A stretch of 64,000 nucleotides of DNA from Alteribacter lacisalsi (GCF_003226345.1 NZ_PDOF01000003.1:496001-560000), one strand, 5' to 3'; shown: positions 37,898-46,985, counted from the stretch's first letter. Translations and numbers: made by a program. Notes: generated from the sequence alone by a model not told the origin.

Positions 37898-38205
37898 GCC
37901 ACCACCTTGTACTGATGAACCATGGCTTTCGTGTTGGCCAGTTCTTTATCAGGGTATTTTTTCTCGAGGTCGTGGATCCGTTTGAAATCATCGCTCGTGA
38001 CCCATTTCAGATAGTCCTGTTCGGTTTCCCATTCCATCTGAACGGTCAGTTCACCGGATTTACGGCGGTTCTGAAGCAGCTTAAACGAGATGAATCCATC
38101 AGCTTCATCCACGAGCTTTGAGCGGTTCTGATAAAGTCCGATGACTTCATCTGCTTTTTCTTCCGGAATTGTAACGACTGAATGAACGATATAGATCGCA
38201 CCCAC
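37891..38205 (-). CDS. Antibiotic-biosynthesis-monooxygenase (ABM) fold protein, HmoA/IsdG-like
   Basis: 104 residues of ferredoxin-like ABM fold: strand IYIVHSVVTIP, helix, then FISFKLLQNRR and LTVQMEWETEQDYLKWVTSDDFKRIH. The W-x-(T/S)-x-x-D/E-F pattern is shared with heme-degrading monooxygenases of the IsdG/HmoA type. Heme degradation is therefore possible but not proven, since many ABM proteins have other or no activity. First of a two-gene unit with an unknown helical protein. Confidence 0.75.
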   Translation of the reverse strand: MGAIYIVHSVVTIPEEKADEVIGLYQNRSKLVDEADGFISFKLLQNRRKSGELTVQMEWETEQDYLKWVTSDDFKRIHDLEKKYPDKELANTKAMVHQYKVVAW

Positions 38206-38234
38206 CTCCTGAATTTTACAGTTTTCTGCTGGTA

Positions 38235-38741
38235 TTAACGGCTTTCGTATGCGTGCAGCCGGTCGATATAATCGAACGCTTCCTGCACTTCTTCATCCGA
38301 GTAGTTCTGTTTTGCTTTTATCGTGTGTACTTTATCTTTTACCTCACCTTTGGAAAGATCCTCGAAATAAAGCATGGTGGAGACCAGTTCAAGAAAACGG
38401 GAGCTCTGACCATTCAGGTCGTCCCAGAGATCTTTTGACTGTGGGAAATCGTGTTCTGCGATTGTAAGGAACTCCTCTCCCTGCTCTGTAAGGGAATAGC
38501 GGAACTGATGATAACCGCTTTTCTTTTCTTTTATTTCGGATATAAATCCGAGATCGCGCATTTCCTCCATACGGACAGAAAGCTCTTCTGAGTAAGGTCC
38601 GTACATTCTGAACTGGTATTTTTCATAAAAAGGAAGGTCGAGCTGTTTGGCGATGTATACGATTTTCTGCAGTTTTTTCCGCCCGACGATTTCGCCTACC
38701 TGCTGAATGAGTGACAGCAGCTTCGCATGCTCGTTTAGCAT
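38235..38741 (-). CDS. ywgA: YwgA family protein
   Basis: 168 residues; function unknown. An N-terminal winged-helix-like region (AKLLSLIQQVGEIVGRKKLQKIVYI, FRMYGPYSEEL) resembles the YwgA/type of antitoxin-like helix-turn-helix folds, followed by an acidic helical tail. The stop of ywfO is 4 bases upstream, so the two form a unit, as in B. subtilis. Confidence 0.85.
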   Translation of the reverse strand: MLNEHAKLLSLIQQVGEIVGRKKLQKIVYIAKQLDLPFYEKYQFRMYGPYSEELSVRMEEMRDLGFISEIKEKKSGYHQFRYSLTEQGEEFLTIAEHDFPQSKDLWDDLNGQSSRFLELVSTMLYFEDLSKGEVKDKVHTIKAKQNYSDEEVQEAFDYIDRLHAYESR

Positions 38742-38745
38742 GGGT

Positions 38746-40050
38746 TTATCCCCCCTGATTCATTAACAGCTGTAAAATCTTTTTCTTTATCTCTGCATGA
38801 GTGGTCTGGTCTTCAAGAAAATCCTTTGGAAAGTAAAGCTTATGGTCGGTCCGCTTTTTCCCGGAGATCGCCTCCACCACGTCCGATTCCCGCGACAGTT
38901 CGCGAAGGTCTCCTGCCGGCATGAGCAGGTGAATGGGAAGGCGTTCCTCCTCTTCGCCGCCACGGTAAAAGTCGTAAGGCAGATCGGAGGATGAATCGAT
39001 CACAAGGTAATAACGCGGGTCAATTTCCGCCTCTTTAAAGAGCTGAAGCAGTTCCGGCCAGATTTTCATCTGGGTGCTCGGGTCACACTCCACGTATTTA
39101 AACAGACGGCGGTCCATAAACCGGTCACATAAATCTTTCAGGATCGGATCGTCTTCTTCCTGCCACATCTGGAAATAATACATGATCACGGACTCATCAA
39201 GCTTCAGGTAATCTTTTAGAGTAATGCTTTCTTCAAAAAGCGAGTTAAAGTGGAGAGGCTCAAGCTTAAACTTGTAGCCTTCCTGGTAAAGGTGCTTGGC
39301 TCTATGTAAAATCTTGCTCAGAATCACTTCCGAACTCCGTGTTACCGGGTGAAAATACACCTGCCAGTACATCTGGTAGCGGCTCATAATATAGTCTTCC
39401 ACCGCATGCATGCCGCTCTGCTTAAACACGGCCTGGTCCTCTGTCGGACGCATGACGCGGAGAATCCGTTCCATATCGAAATGCCCGTAGCTCACACCTG
39501 TATAAAACGCGTCGCGCTGGAGGTAATCCATCCGGTCAGCATCAATCTGGCTGGAAATAAGGCTCACGACAAGCTTGTTATCGTACGTTTTGCCGATCAC
39601 ATCCGCCACTTTTTTCGGAAAGGCGTCACTGATTTCGCGGAGCACACTGTTAATCTGGGTATCCCCCAGAATGATTTCGCGTGTCCAGTGTTCATGATCG
39701 GTGTGAAACACCTTTTCAAAGGAATGGGAATATGGTCCATGCCCCACATCGTGCAGAAGCGCCGCACTTAAACAGACGAGACGCTCTTCCGGGTCCCAGT
39801 CTTCCTTTTCCTCTATGTTCTTGACCATCCGCCTCATAATCTCATATACCCCTAATGAGTGATTAAAACGCGTATGTTCGGCTCCGTGAAAAGTCACGTA
39901 CGTGGTGCCGAGCTGGCGGATCCTGCGGAGGCGCTGAAATTCCCTGGTTCCGATCAGTTTCCAGATTAATTCATCGCGCACATGAATGTAGCGGTGAACC
40001 GGGTCTTTAAATACTTTTTCTTCACTGAGCTTCTTAAATTGGCCCGTCAT
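38746..40050 (-). CDS. ywfO: HD-domain phosphohydrolase YwfO
   Basis: 434-residue metal-dependent phosphohydrolase related to dNTP triphosphohydrolases. HD residues are visible in HTRFNHSLGVYE, LLHDVGHGPYSHSFE and DADRMDYLQRDA. The ATG at 40050 follows AGGGAAGGAG. Orthologues include B. subtilis YwfO; a nucleotide substrate is likely from family, the exact one is unknown. Confidence 0.9.
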   Translation of the reverse strand: MTGQFKKLSEEKVFKDPVHRYIHVRDELIWKLIGTREFQRLRRIRQLGTTYVTFHGAEHTRFNHSLGVYEIMRRMVKNIEEKEDWDPEERLVCLSAALLHDVGHGPYSHSFEKVFHTDHEHWTREIILGDTQINSVLREISDAFPKKVADVIGKTYDNKLVVSLISSQIDADRMDYLQRDAFYTGVSYGHFDMERILRVMRPTEDQAVFKQSGMHAVEDYIMSRYQMYWQVYFHPVTRSSEVILSKILHRAKHLYQEGYKFKLEPLHFNSLFEESITLKDYLKLDESVIMYYFQMWQEEDDPILKDLCDRFMDRRLFKYVECDPSTQMKIWPELLQLFKEAEIDPRYYLVIDSSSDLPYDFYRGGEEEERLPIHLLMPAGDLRELSRESDVVEAISGKKRTDHKLYFPKDFLEDQTTHAEIKKKILQLLMNQGG

Positions 40051-40278
40051 ATGTCGCTCCTTCCCTGCAGCTTTGTGCAGCCGGACTGCTATTCTAAGGT
40101 GTGTGCTGGGTCATTCCAGTCTCTTCCTTTAGTATACTAAAAAAAGGCGCGAAAAAAAGCAGGTCATGAAGAATTTCCTCTATTTGCGGGCCGGGGAACA
40201 GGTTTTGAATGAAGGTGTGACTTGGGATGTTCAGGGCTCTTTGGTCCAATTGCATCATTTGCATCATTCCTTCAAGAG

Positions 40279-40322
40279 AATAAAAGAGGGCCTGACATCA
40301 CCATCCGTAATGTCATACCCTC
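40279..40322 (-). terminator. Candidate terminator of yuzB
   Basis: GAGGG...TGACAT / ATGTCA...CCCTC stem (40286-40322) followed on the minus strand by TTTTATT. The rest of 40051-40353 shows no supported feature. Confidence 0.6.
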
Positions 40323-40353
40323 CCTGGCTGCAGCAGCAGCCTGCGGCAACATA

Positions 40354-40584
40354 TCAGCGTTGTTTTTTTAACCGTTTCTGTACTTTATCGATTAGCTGAT
40401 CCTCGCAGAACCCTGTAACGGCACGGTCATTGACGAACGTGAAGGCTTTTTTGCGGCCGGGGCCGCAGTAGGCCTGGCAGCCGATCTTCACTTCTGCATC
40501 AGGATCGAGTGCTTTGAGCTTTGGCATCAGAGTCTTTATATCTGTGGCCTGACAGTCGTCACAAATGCGGAATTCATTTGCCAC
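40354..40584 (-). CDS. yuzB: YuzB family protein (DUF1450)
   Basis: 76-residue protein with two Cys pairs (ICDDCQATD and [13 protein letters not shown]) typical of YuzB/DUF1450, possibly a small thioredoxin-like or iron-sulfur fold. Function unknown. The ATG at 40584 is followed by the conserved [10 protein letters not shown]. Single gene with its own terminator. Confidence 0.85.
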   Translation of the reverse strand: MANEFRICDDCQATDIKTLMPKLKALDPDAEVKIGCQAYCGPGRKKAFTFVNDRAVTGFCEDQLIDKVQKRLKKQR

Positions 40585-40719
40585 CTAAATCACCACTTCT
40601 TTTATTTTTACTGGAAAACAGCATCTGCTGTGTTGTTTAAGGCTGTATTTTAAAGATTCACTAACGAGTATTCTACTATGTTTCGCCCTCCCGGGGCAAC
40701 GGTAACCTTGTCCATTTTG

Positions 40720-40728
40720 TGATATAAT
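40720..40728 (+). promoter_or_regulatory. Extended -10 promoter of lipL
   Basis: TGATATAAT (TG-A-TATAAT) 45 bases before the lipL start. Confidence 0.6.
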
Positions 40729-40772
40729 CAACAGGTCTTATAACGGATGTTTTTATGAAGGAGAACGAAACG

Positions 40773-41606
40773 ATGAACGGCTTTGAATCGATTTTACATA
40801 GAGAAAAATGGGATGTGTTTGACGAATCTTCTTCGGGGACTGCTATGAACCCGATGCACTCATTCGCCATGGACGATACGCTCTGCCGGATCGCTTCAGA
40901 TGACCCGGACCGCGGCATCTGCCGGACGTGGGTGCACGACAGGACCATTGTCCTCGGCATTCAGGACAGCCGCCTCCCTTTTATCGCGGACGGAATCCGC
41001 TTCCTTGAGCAGGAAGGGTACGATGCGATTGTACGGAACTCCGGCGGTCTCGCTGTTGTACTGGACCCTGGTGTGCTGAATGTATCGCTTATTTTCAAGG
41101 ACGAGAAGCGCCTTTCCATCGACAGCGGCTACGAGGCCATGTGCGGTTTTGTGCGGGCATGGCTGAAGGAATTTGACCTGGAGATCGAGGACAGGGAAAT
41201 TGCCGCTTCCTACTGTCCGGGACGTTACGACCTGAGTGTGGCAGGCCGGAAGTTTGCCGGTATCTCCCAGCGCCGCCTGCGAGGCGGGGTCGCCGTACAG
41301 ATCTATCTGGCGGTGAACGGGAGCGGCAGTGAACGGGCAGCACTCGTCCGCCGTTTTTACGAAAAGGCGGTAAACGGCGCACCAGTGAAGTACAGCTATC
41401 CGCAGATTGATCCGGCGCAGATGGCCTCACTTTCTGAAATAACCGGACAGCCGCTGACAGTTGAAGGGCTGTATCACACGATGCTGCTTACACTGAAGGA
41501 TTTTTCAGGCCGGATCGGTAATATGACGCTGTCAGATAGCAACTGGACTGTTTATGAGGAGAACCTGGAACGGATGGTCAAGCGGAATGAAAAGCTGATC
41601 AGATAA
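40773..41606 (+). CDS. lipL: Octanoyl-[GcvH]:protein N-octanoyltransferase
   Basis: Amidotransferase that moves octanoyl from GcvH to the E2 subunits of dehydrogenase complexes in Bacillus-type lipoate synthesis. 277 residues with the BPL/LplA-LipB fold: IVRNSGGLAVVLDPGVLN, the catalytic Cys at about 148 in SYCPGRYDLSV and the Lys in GRKFAGISQRR. The ATG at 40773 has AAGGAG at good distance; an ATG at 40755 is the ribosome-site region itself. Same neighbourhood as B. subtilis ywfL. Confidence 0.93.
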   Translation: MNGFESILHREKWDVFDESSSGTAMNPMHSFAMDDTLCRIASDDPDRGICRTWVHDRTIVLGIQDSRLPFIADGIRFLEQEGYDAIVRNSGGLAVVLDPGVLNVSLIFKDEKRLSIDSGYEAMCGFVRAWLKEFDLEIEDREIAASYCPGRYDLSVAGRKFAGISQRRLRGGVAVQIYLAVNGSGSERAALVRRFYEKAVNGAPVKYSYPQIDPAQMASLSEITGQPLTVEGLYHTMLLTLKDFSGRIGNMTLSDSNWTVYEENLERMVKRNEKLIR

Positions 41607-41687
41607 CTGCGGCAGTCATGCTGTCTGGTTGGGCATCCACGTAACGTCCAGGTCCCGCACGACCTTCTAATTCCAGATTATGAATTG

Positions 41688-41750
41688 ATTCCGGAAAATG
41701 AAGATGCAATTCTGGAAAATCTTCACCCCATTCCGGAAAATCAAAACTTC
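41688..41750. repeat. Three tandem 21-bp repeats
   Basis: Units at 41688, 41709 and 41730, each starting ATTCCGGAAAAT (middle unit ATTCTGGAAAAT). A degenerate fourth, three bases short, precedes them at 41670. Lies between lipL and the pta terminator. Confidence 0.88.
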
Positions 41751-41764
41751 ACACGGCTGACAGG

Positions 41765-41804
41765 CAAAAAAATCCCCGAGGTGTATGCGGTCACCTCGGG
41801 GATT
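41765..41804 (-). terminator. Terminator of pta
   Basis: Perfect 13-bp arms AATCCCCGAGGTG / CACCTCGGGGATT (41771-41804), followed on the minus strand by TTTTTTGCC. Confidence 0.92.
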
Positions 41805-41823
41805 GCTTATGGCTGTACTCTGA

Positions 41824-42798
41824 TCAGTCGAGCCCCTGCATTGCTGTGATGAGGGCCAGTTTATATACGTCTTCCACGTTACAGCCGCGGGAAAGGTCGT
41901 TCACCGGCTTGTTCAGACCTTGAAGAATCGGTCCGATTGCATCATAGTTGCCGAGACGCTGGGCAATTTTGTAGCCGATGTTTCCTGCTTCAAGACTTGG
42001 GAAAACAAATACGTTCGCTTCCCCTTTCAGCGGGCTGTCCGGTGCCTTTTTCTGTGCAACAGACGGCACAAACGCGGCGTCAAACTGGAACTCGCCGTCA
42101 AGCAGTAATTCAGGCTCACGTTCCTTTGCAATCTGGACAGCGTCACTTACACGCTGTGTTTCCTCACTTTTCGCCGAACCTTTTGTGGAAAAGCTCAGCA
42201 TCGCGACTTTCGGGTTGATATCGAATACACGGGCGGTTTTTGCTGCTTCGATCGCCGTTTCTGCAAGATCGCTGCTGTCAGGGGCGATATTAATGGCGCA
42301 GTCACCAAAGATGTAGCGCTCCTCCCCTTTTACCATAACGAATACGCCGGACGTTTTTTTCACGCCTTCTTTCGTCTTGATGATCTGAAGAGCCGGGCGG
42401 ACCGTATCCCCTGTTGAGTGAGCCGCTCCGCTCACAAGTCCGTGCGCTTTGCCGAGATGAACAAGCATGGTGCCAAAATAGTTCGGCTGTTTGAGAATCT
42501 GACGGGCATCCTCTGCTGTCGCTTTCCCTTTTCTGCGCTCCACAAATGCATCCACGAGCTCTTCAAACTGCTCGTACGTTTCCGGGTCGAAAATCTCCAG
42601 ACCGCTCACGTCCTGACCGATTTCAGCTGCTTTCGCTTCAATCGCCTCTCTGCTTCCGACCATTACCGGTGTGAGCACACCATCACTTTTCAGACGAACG
42701 GCCGCTTCGATAATCCGCTCATCCGTTCCTTCAGGAAAAACAATCGCCGGGTTCTGGGCTTTTACCTTTTCCGCAATACCTGTAAATAAATCGCTCAC
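41824..42798 (-). CDS. pta: Phosphate acetyltransferase
   Basis: Converts acetyl-CoA and phosphate to acetyl phosphate in overflow metabolism. 324 residues of the short, single-domain type: IVFPEGTDERI, GLVSGAAHSTGDTVRPALQ, FSTKGSAKS, VFPSLEAGNIGYKI. GTG at 42798 is preferred over ATG at 42804 because AAGGAGGA abuts the latter, and the family starts M-x-DLF. No convincing CcpA site was found in the 445-base gap before fadH. Confidence 0.94.
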   Translation of the reverse strand: MSDLFTGIAEKVKAQNPAIVFPEGTDERIIEAAVRLKSDGVLTPVMVGSREAIEAKAAEIGQDVSGLEIFDPETYEQFEELVDAFVERRKGKATAEDARQILKQPNYFGTMLVHLGKAHGLVSGAAHSTGDTVRPALQIIKTKEGVKKTSGVFVMVKGEERYIFGDCAINIAPDSSDLAETAIEAAKTARVFDINPKVAMLSFSTKGSAKSEETQRVSDAVQIAKEREPELLLDGEFQFDAAFVPSVAQKKAPDSPLKGEANVFVFPSLEAGNIGYKIAQRLGNYDAIGPILQGLNKPVNDLSRGCNVEDVYKLALITAMQGLD

Positions 42799-43143
42799 TG
42801 TCATTCCTCCTTGTGTACTTTCCTATTTTCACCTTTATCCTTAAGGATACTCTTCTCCGATGCAAAAATAAATTGATGTGATCAACATTTCACAAAGTTC
42901 TAATTTTCAGACACGGACTGCAGAATGTTTACCCGTTTGGCGTGTTTTTAACACGGAAAAACTGCCGGGGAAAACGCATACTGCTCTTTGGATCTATAAT
43001 GGAGTGCTTCTTCATTTATAAACCCTAAGTTCCCTCATCTTCGGTTCAAATGTCTGACTTGTGCTTTATATTTGCCTTTTCAATCGTTATATACCCTAAC
43101 CGTTTTCCCCGTCTCCCCCCAACTGCCTTCCTCAAGTTCCCCG

Positions 43144-43193
43144 TTGTTCCCTGCAGTTAAGTCCGTTATAATGAATGAATGATCACTCATTTT
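43144..43193 (+). promoter_or_regulatory. fadH promoter with FadR-like operator
   Basis: TTGTTC (43144), 17 bases, TATAAT (43167-43172). Immediately downstream 43176-43193 reads TGAATGATCACTCATTTT, whose left half matches the FadR box exactly and whose right half is slightly degraded. A protein bound there would block the promoter. The rest of 42799-43143 shows no clear feature. Confidence 0.65.
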
Positions 43194-43244
43194 CTGACTT
43201 ATCAGACTAAAAAGACAAAAATCCACTGAGGAGGAGCGAATAGT

Positions 43245-45173
43245 ATGGCGTGTGAAGCATTGTTTCAGCCGCTGAAGATCCGAGGACTTACTCTGCCCAA
43301 CCGTGTCATGATGGGTTCGATGCATGTTGGACTGGAAGGACTGGAAAACGGAATTGAAAAACTGACGGCGTTCTACCGCCTTAGAGCCCGTCATGAGGCC
43401 GGCCTGATCGTCACGGGCGGTGCTGCTGTAAATCCGGAAGGGGCCGGCGGCCTTGATTTTATGATGATCGATTCAGACGAGGATATCGACCGATGGCGGC
43501 CGCTCACTCGCGGAGTGCATGAGGAAGGCGGACGGATCGCCCTTCAGCTGTTTCATGCCGGCAGATACGCTTATAAAGCGATGATCGGACAGGATCCGGT
43601 CGCCCCCTCTGCCCTGCAGGCACCGATCAATCCGGATCCTCCGGTGGCACTGACGGATGAACAGATCGAGCGTACGATCAGGGATTTTGCCGAAGGGGCC
43701 CGCCGGGGGAAGGAAGCCGGGTTTGATGCCGTGGAAATAATGGGTTCGGAAGGCTACCTTATCAACCAGTTCACCTCCCCTGCCACAAATAAACGGACAG
43801 ACCGCTGGGGTGGCACGTTTGAAAAGCGGATCGCGTTTTCTCTCCGCATTACAGAAGCGGTCCGGGAAAAGGTTGGAGAGAATTATCCTGTCTTTTTCCG
43901 GATGTCGGGGCTTGACCTGGTCGACGACAGCACAACAGAAGAAGAAACACTTGCTTGGGCAAAAGCCCTTGAAACAGCAGGCGCGGATGTACTCAATATC
44001 GGCATCGGCTGGCATGAATCCCGTGTACCGACGATTTCCATGAAGGTACCGCGGCTGCACTTCGTTCCGATAGCCGAGGCCATTAAAAGCGCTGTAAGCA
44101 TTCCTGTAATCGCAAGCAACCGGATCAATGACCCCCGGGATGGAGCAAGGCTTCTGGAAAATGAAAGCGCTGACTTAATCTCCATGGCCCGCCCTTTTCT
44201 TGCCGATCCAGCCATTTTGACAAAGGCGAAAGAAGGCCGTTTTGATGAAATTAACACGTGTATTGCGTGCAATCAGGCGTGTCTGGATCATGTATTTGAA
44301 GGAAAGCACGCCACCTGTCTTGTAAACCCTGAAGCCGGACGGGAGACCGAACTCACCCTCTCCCCTGCCGTGACCAAAAAGAATGTGCTGGTCGTCGGTG
44401 CCGGCCCGGCCGGACTGGAAGCAGCCAGAACAGCCGCAGAGCGCGGGCATACTGTGACACTTGTAGATGAAAAAACAGAAATCGGCGGGCAGCTCAATTA
44501 TTCTAAGCGGATTCCTGGAAAAGAAGAGTTTTACGAAACGCTCCGCTATTACAATGTGCAGCTTGATCTTCTCGGTGTCACGAAGGAACTGGGCACCACC
44601 CTGACTGCCGATCACCCTCTTGTAGAAAAAGCAGACGACATTATCGTTGCAACCGGGATCGTTCCCCGTGTACCGGAGATACCTGGAGTGGACGGGAACA
44701 ACGTCGCCAGCTACCGTGATATATTTGACGGCAGCGTTTCTTTCGGCGAAAAAAATGTCATTATCGGCGGAGGCGGCATTGCATGTGACCTTGCCCTTTA
44801 CATGAAAGGAAAAGGGGCAGAAGAGATTACCCTTCTGCAGCGCAGCCGCTCATTTGCCCGCGGTATTGGGAAAACGACCCGCTGGACGACGATTATGGAG
44901 CTGAAACAAAAAGGAATACGAATGAAAGGCGGCCTTGACGGGTACAGGGAAATAACCCCTGAAGGTGTGATTGTGATTCAGGACGGCCAGGAGACACTCG
45001 TGCCTGCCGACCGGATTGTTCTTGCAAGCGGACAGCTCGTAAACAGCCGTCTCGCCGAATCTCTTGAAGCCTCCGGCAAGCCGGTTCATGTGATCGGCGG
45101 CGCACGGCATGCCCTCGGTCTTGATGCAAAAAAGGCCATTTATGACGGCACCGTAACTGGAAGAGCGATATAG
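43245..45173 (+). CDS. fadH: NADPH-dependent 2,4-dienoyl-CoA reductase (FadH-like)
   Basis: Flavin and Fe-S enzyme that reduces 2,4-dienoyl-CoA from unsaturated fatty acids. 642 residues: an Old-Yellow-Enzyme barrel (1-340; PLKIRGLTLPNRVMMGSM, FHAGRYAY, GYLINQF), a 4Fe-4S site (CIACNQACLD ... ATCLVNP), then FAD/NAD domains (VVGAGPAGLEAARTAAERGH and IIGGGGIACDLALYM). Related family members include other OYE-like reductases, so substrate is inferred from the FadR-like operator and the adjacent enoyl-CoA hydratase. The ATG at 43245 follows GAGGAG. Confidence 0.87.
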   Translation: MACEALFQPLKIRGLTLPNRVMMGSMHVGLEGLENGIEKLTAFYRLRARHEAGLIVTGGAAVNPEGAGGLDFMMIDSDEDIDRWRPLTRGVHEEGGRIALQLFHAGRYAYKAMIGQDPVAPSALQAPINPDPPVALTDEQIERTIRDFAEGARRGKEAGFDAVEIMGSEGYLINQFTSPATNKRTDRWGGTFEKRIAFSLRITEAVREKVGENYPVFFRMSGLDLVDDSTTEEETLAWAKALETAGADVLNIGIGWHESRVPTISMKVPRLHFVPIAEAIKSAVSIPVIASNRINDPRDGARLLENESADLISMARPFLADPAILTKAKEGRFDEINTCIACNQACLDHVFEGKHATCLVNPEAGRETELTLSPAVTKKNVLVVGAGPAGLEAARTAAERGHTVTLVDEKTEIGGQLNYSKRIPGKEEFYETLRYYNVQLDLLGVTKELGTTLTADHPLVEKADDIIVATGIVPRVPEIPGVDGNNVASYRDIFDGSVSFGEKNVIIGGGGIACDLALYMKGKGAEEITLLQRSRSFARGIGKTTRWTTIMELKQKGIRMKGGLDGYREITPEGVIVIQDGQETLVPADRIVLASGQLVNSRLAESLEASGKPVHVIGGARHALGLDAKKAIYDGTVTGRAI

Positions 45174-45203
45174 AAGAAAACAATTATGAAGGAGTGACTG
45201 TTT

Positions 45204-45962
45204 TTGAATACGTATAAAACGATTTCGTACGACGTAGGAGACGGCACCGGAACAATTACACTGAACCGGCCGGAAGTGAAAAACGCCTTGAACGAGGCGA
45301 TGCACGAGGAGCTCTACGAGGCCCTTCAGCAGGCTCGCTCGGATGAAAGCGTCCGGGCCATTGTGATTACCGGAACCGACGGTGCCTTCAGTTCGGGAGC
45401 TGACCTGAAGAGCATCCCTCTTGAAAAGCTGGAGTATTTTGATCACGGTGAATATCTTGAACGTACGTACAACCCTCTTGTAAAACTGCTTGACGCCATT
45501 AACAAGCCGACGATTGCCTACATGAACGGCACGGCTGCCGGAGCCGGGCTGAGCATTGCCCTTGCCTGTGATTTCCGCGCTGCTGAACACGATGCAAAGC
45601 TGGCCCTCAGTTTCATGAAAATCGGACTTGTCCCTGACGCAGGTGCTTCTTATTTTCTTCCTCGTCTAGTAGGGCTTTCCAAGGCACTTGAACTTTCACT
45701 GGGTGAGGCCATCAGTGCGGAGGAGGCGTTCCGCATCGGCCTGATCCACAAGATCGGCAGTCCTGACGACCTGACCGAAACACTGAAGGGCGTCCCTCCT
45801 ACCGCGTACGCAAATATGAAAAACAACATGAAGTGCGGTCTTCATCTCAGCCTTGATGAGGTGCTCGAGGAAGAAAAGAAAGGCCAGCAGCAGGCCGGAA
45901 AATCAGCCGAACACCGCGAAGCCCTGATGCAGTTTTTAAACAGCAGAAAACAGAAGAAATAA
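45204..45962 (+). CDS. Enoyl-CoA hydratase/isomerase family protein
   Basis: 252-residue crotonase: LNRPEVKNALNEAM, oxyanion motif FSSGADLKS, NGTAAGAGLSIALACDFR and GLVPDAGASYFLPRLVG. The Asp in LVPDAG, in place of the hydratase Glu, is the pattern of PaaG-like isomerases, so it may act as a delta3-delta2 or ring-type enoyl-CoA isomerase rather than a plain hydratase; that would suit its partner fadH, 30 bases upstream. Start is TTG at 45204 with GAAGGAG before it. Confidence 0.87.
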   Translation: MNTYKTISYDVGDGTGTITLNRPEVKNALNEAMHEELYEALQQARSDESVRAIVITGTDGAFSSGADLKSIPLEKLEYFDHGEYLERTYNPLVKLLDAINKPTIAYMNGTAAGAGLSIALACDFRAAEHDAKLALSFMKIGLVPDAGASYFLPRLVGLSKALELSLGEAISAEEAFRIGLIHKIGSPDDLTETLKGVPPTAYANMKNNMKCGLHLSLDEVLEEEKKGQQQAGKSAEHREALMQFLNSRKQKK

Positions 45963-45967
45963 ACAGA

Positions 45968-46007
45968 ACGAAAAACCAGACGCACGCCGTTTGGTTTTTC
46001 GTTTGTC
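45968..46007 (+). terminator. Terminator after the enoyl-CoA hydratase gene
   Basis: ACGAAAAACCA / TGGTTTTTCGT perfect 11-bp arms with a 13-base loop, then TTGTC. It overlaps the -35 of the hemQ promoter. Confidence 0.75.
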
Positions 46008-46019
46008 TGATAGTATAAT
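45991..46019 (+). promoter_or_regulatory. Candidate promoter of hemQ
   Basis: TTGGTT, 17 bases, TATAAT at 46014-46019. Confidence 0.6.
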
Positions 46020-46101
46020 ACTCACTATATGTACGCTTACATAGAAGCAGGAAATTCCCTGCTTTCACATCTAAACATTTTACTGATTGGAGTGTTGACC
46101 C

Positions 46102-46845
46102 ATGGCCGAAGCAGCAAAAACCCTTGATGGCTGGTACTGTCTGCATGATTTCCGTACGATGAACTGGGCCGCCTGGCGCCGCCTGGAATCTGAAGAGCGT
46201 GAGAAAATCATTGCGGAGTTCCGTCATCTTCTCGACAAATGGAGCACGACGCAGGAGAAATTTGAAGGAAGCCACGCCCTGTACAGCATTGTCGGGCAGA
46301 AAGCGGACTTCATGATCATGCTTCTCCGTCCGACAATGGACGAACTGAGAGAGCTTGAGACGGCGTTTAACAAAACCCGTCTGGCTGAATATACAATTCC
46401 AACTTACTCTTATGTGTCGGTTGTGGAACTGAGCAACTACCTTCCGCCAGATGTGGATCCTGAAACGGACCCTGAAATCCAGGCCCGCTTAAAGCCGATT
46501 CTGCCTCGCTGGCAGTATGCGTGCTTCTATCCGATGGACAAGCGCCGCGACGGTGACGACAACTGGTACATGCTTCCTATGGAAGAGCGGAAGTCCATGA
46601 TGCGCAGCCACGGCATGATTGGACGCAAGTATGCAGGAAAAGTACGCCAGATTATTTCCGGCTCTGTCGGCTTCGATGACTGGGAATGGGGCGTGACGCT
46701 CTTTGCCCACGATGTGCTTGAATTCAAAAAACTCGTCTATGAAATGCGTTTTGACGAAGTGAGCGCCCGCTACGGCGAATTCGGCTCATTTTACGTCGGT
46801 ACCCACCTGGACGAAGACAGCCTTCCAAACTTCCTTTACATTTAA
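46102..46845 (+). CDS. hemQ: Coproheme decarboxylase HemQ
   Basis: Last enzyme of the Gram-positive (coproporphyrin-dependent) heme route, converting coproheme to heme b. 247 residues of the chlorite-dismutase-like fold: catalytic Tyr143 in [10 protein letters not shown], proximal His170 in [11 protein letters not shown], and C-terminal GSFYVGTHL. Orthologue of B. subtilis ywfI, which also sits near pta. The ATG at 46102 has TTGGAGTG upstream. Confidence 0.96.
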   Translation: MAEAAKTLDGWYCLHDFRTMNWAAWRRLESEEREKIIAEFRHLLDKWSTTQEKFEGSHALYSIVGQKADFMIMLLRPTMDELRELETAFNKTRLAEYTIPTYSYVSVVELSNYLPPDVDPETDPEIQARLKPILPRWQYACFYPMDKRRDGDDNWYMLPMEERKSMMRSHGMIGRKYAGKVRQIISGSVGFDDWEWGVTLFAHDVLEFKKLVYEMRFDEVSARYGEFGSFYVGTHLDEDSLPNFLYI

Positions 46846-46860
46846 TCTGCTTTATACGAG

Positions 46861-46891
46861 ACACCGGTTCTTTTTAAGAGCCGGTGTTTTT
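46861..46891 (+). terminator. Terminator of hemQ
   Basis: ACACCGGTTC / GAGCCGGTGT arms (one wobble) followed by TTTTTG. Confidence 0.85.
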
Positions 46892-46985
46892 GTGCACCTG
46901 CACCGTCTCTTTCCGGCTTTTCTGTACACTTTCCGCCCTGTTTTGACATATCATACACAACAACGATTTTCAGGAGGGTGTTCCA

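Noticed and set aside
40166-40399. 77-codon plus-strand frame between ywfO and yuzB
   Set aside because: Overlaps the yuzB terminator and gene end; no homology or ribosome site.
42799-43143. CcpA (cre) site upstream of pta
   Set aside because: Known in B. subtilis, but no sequence here fits the consensus well enough to call.
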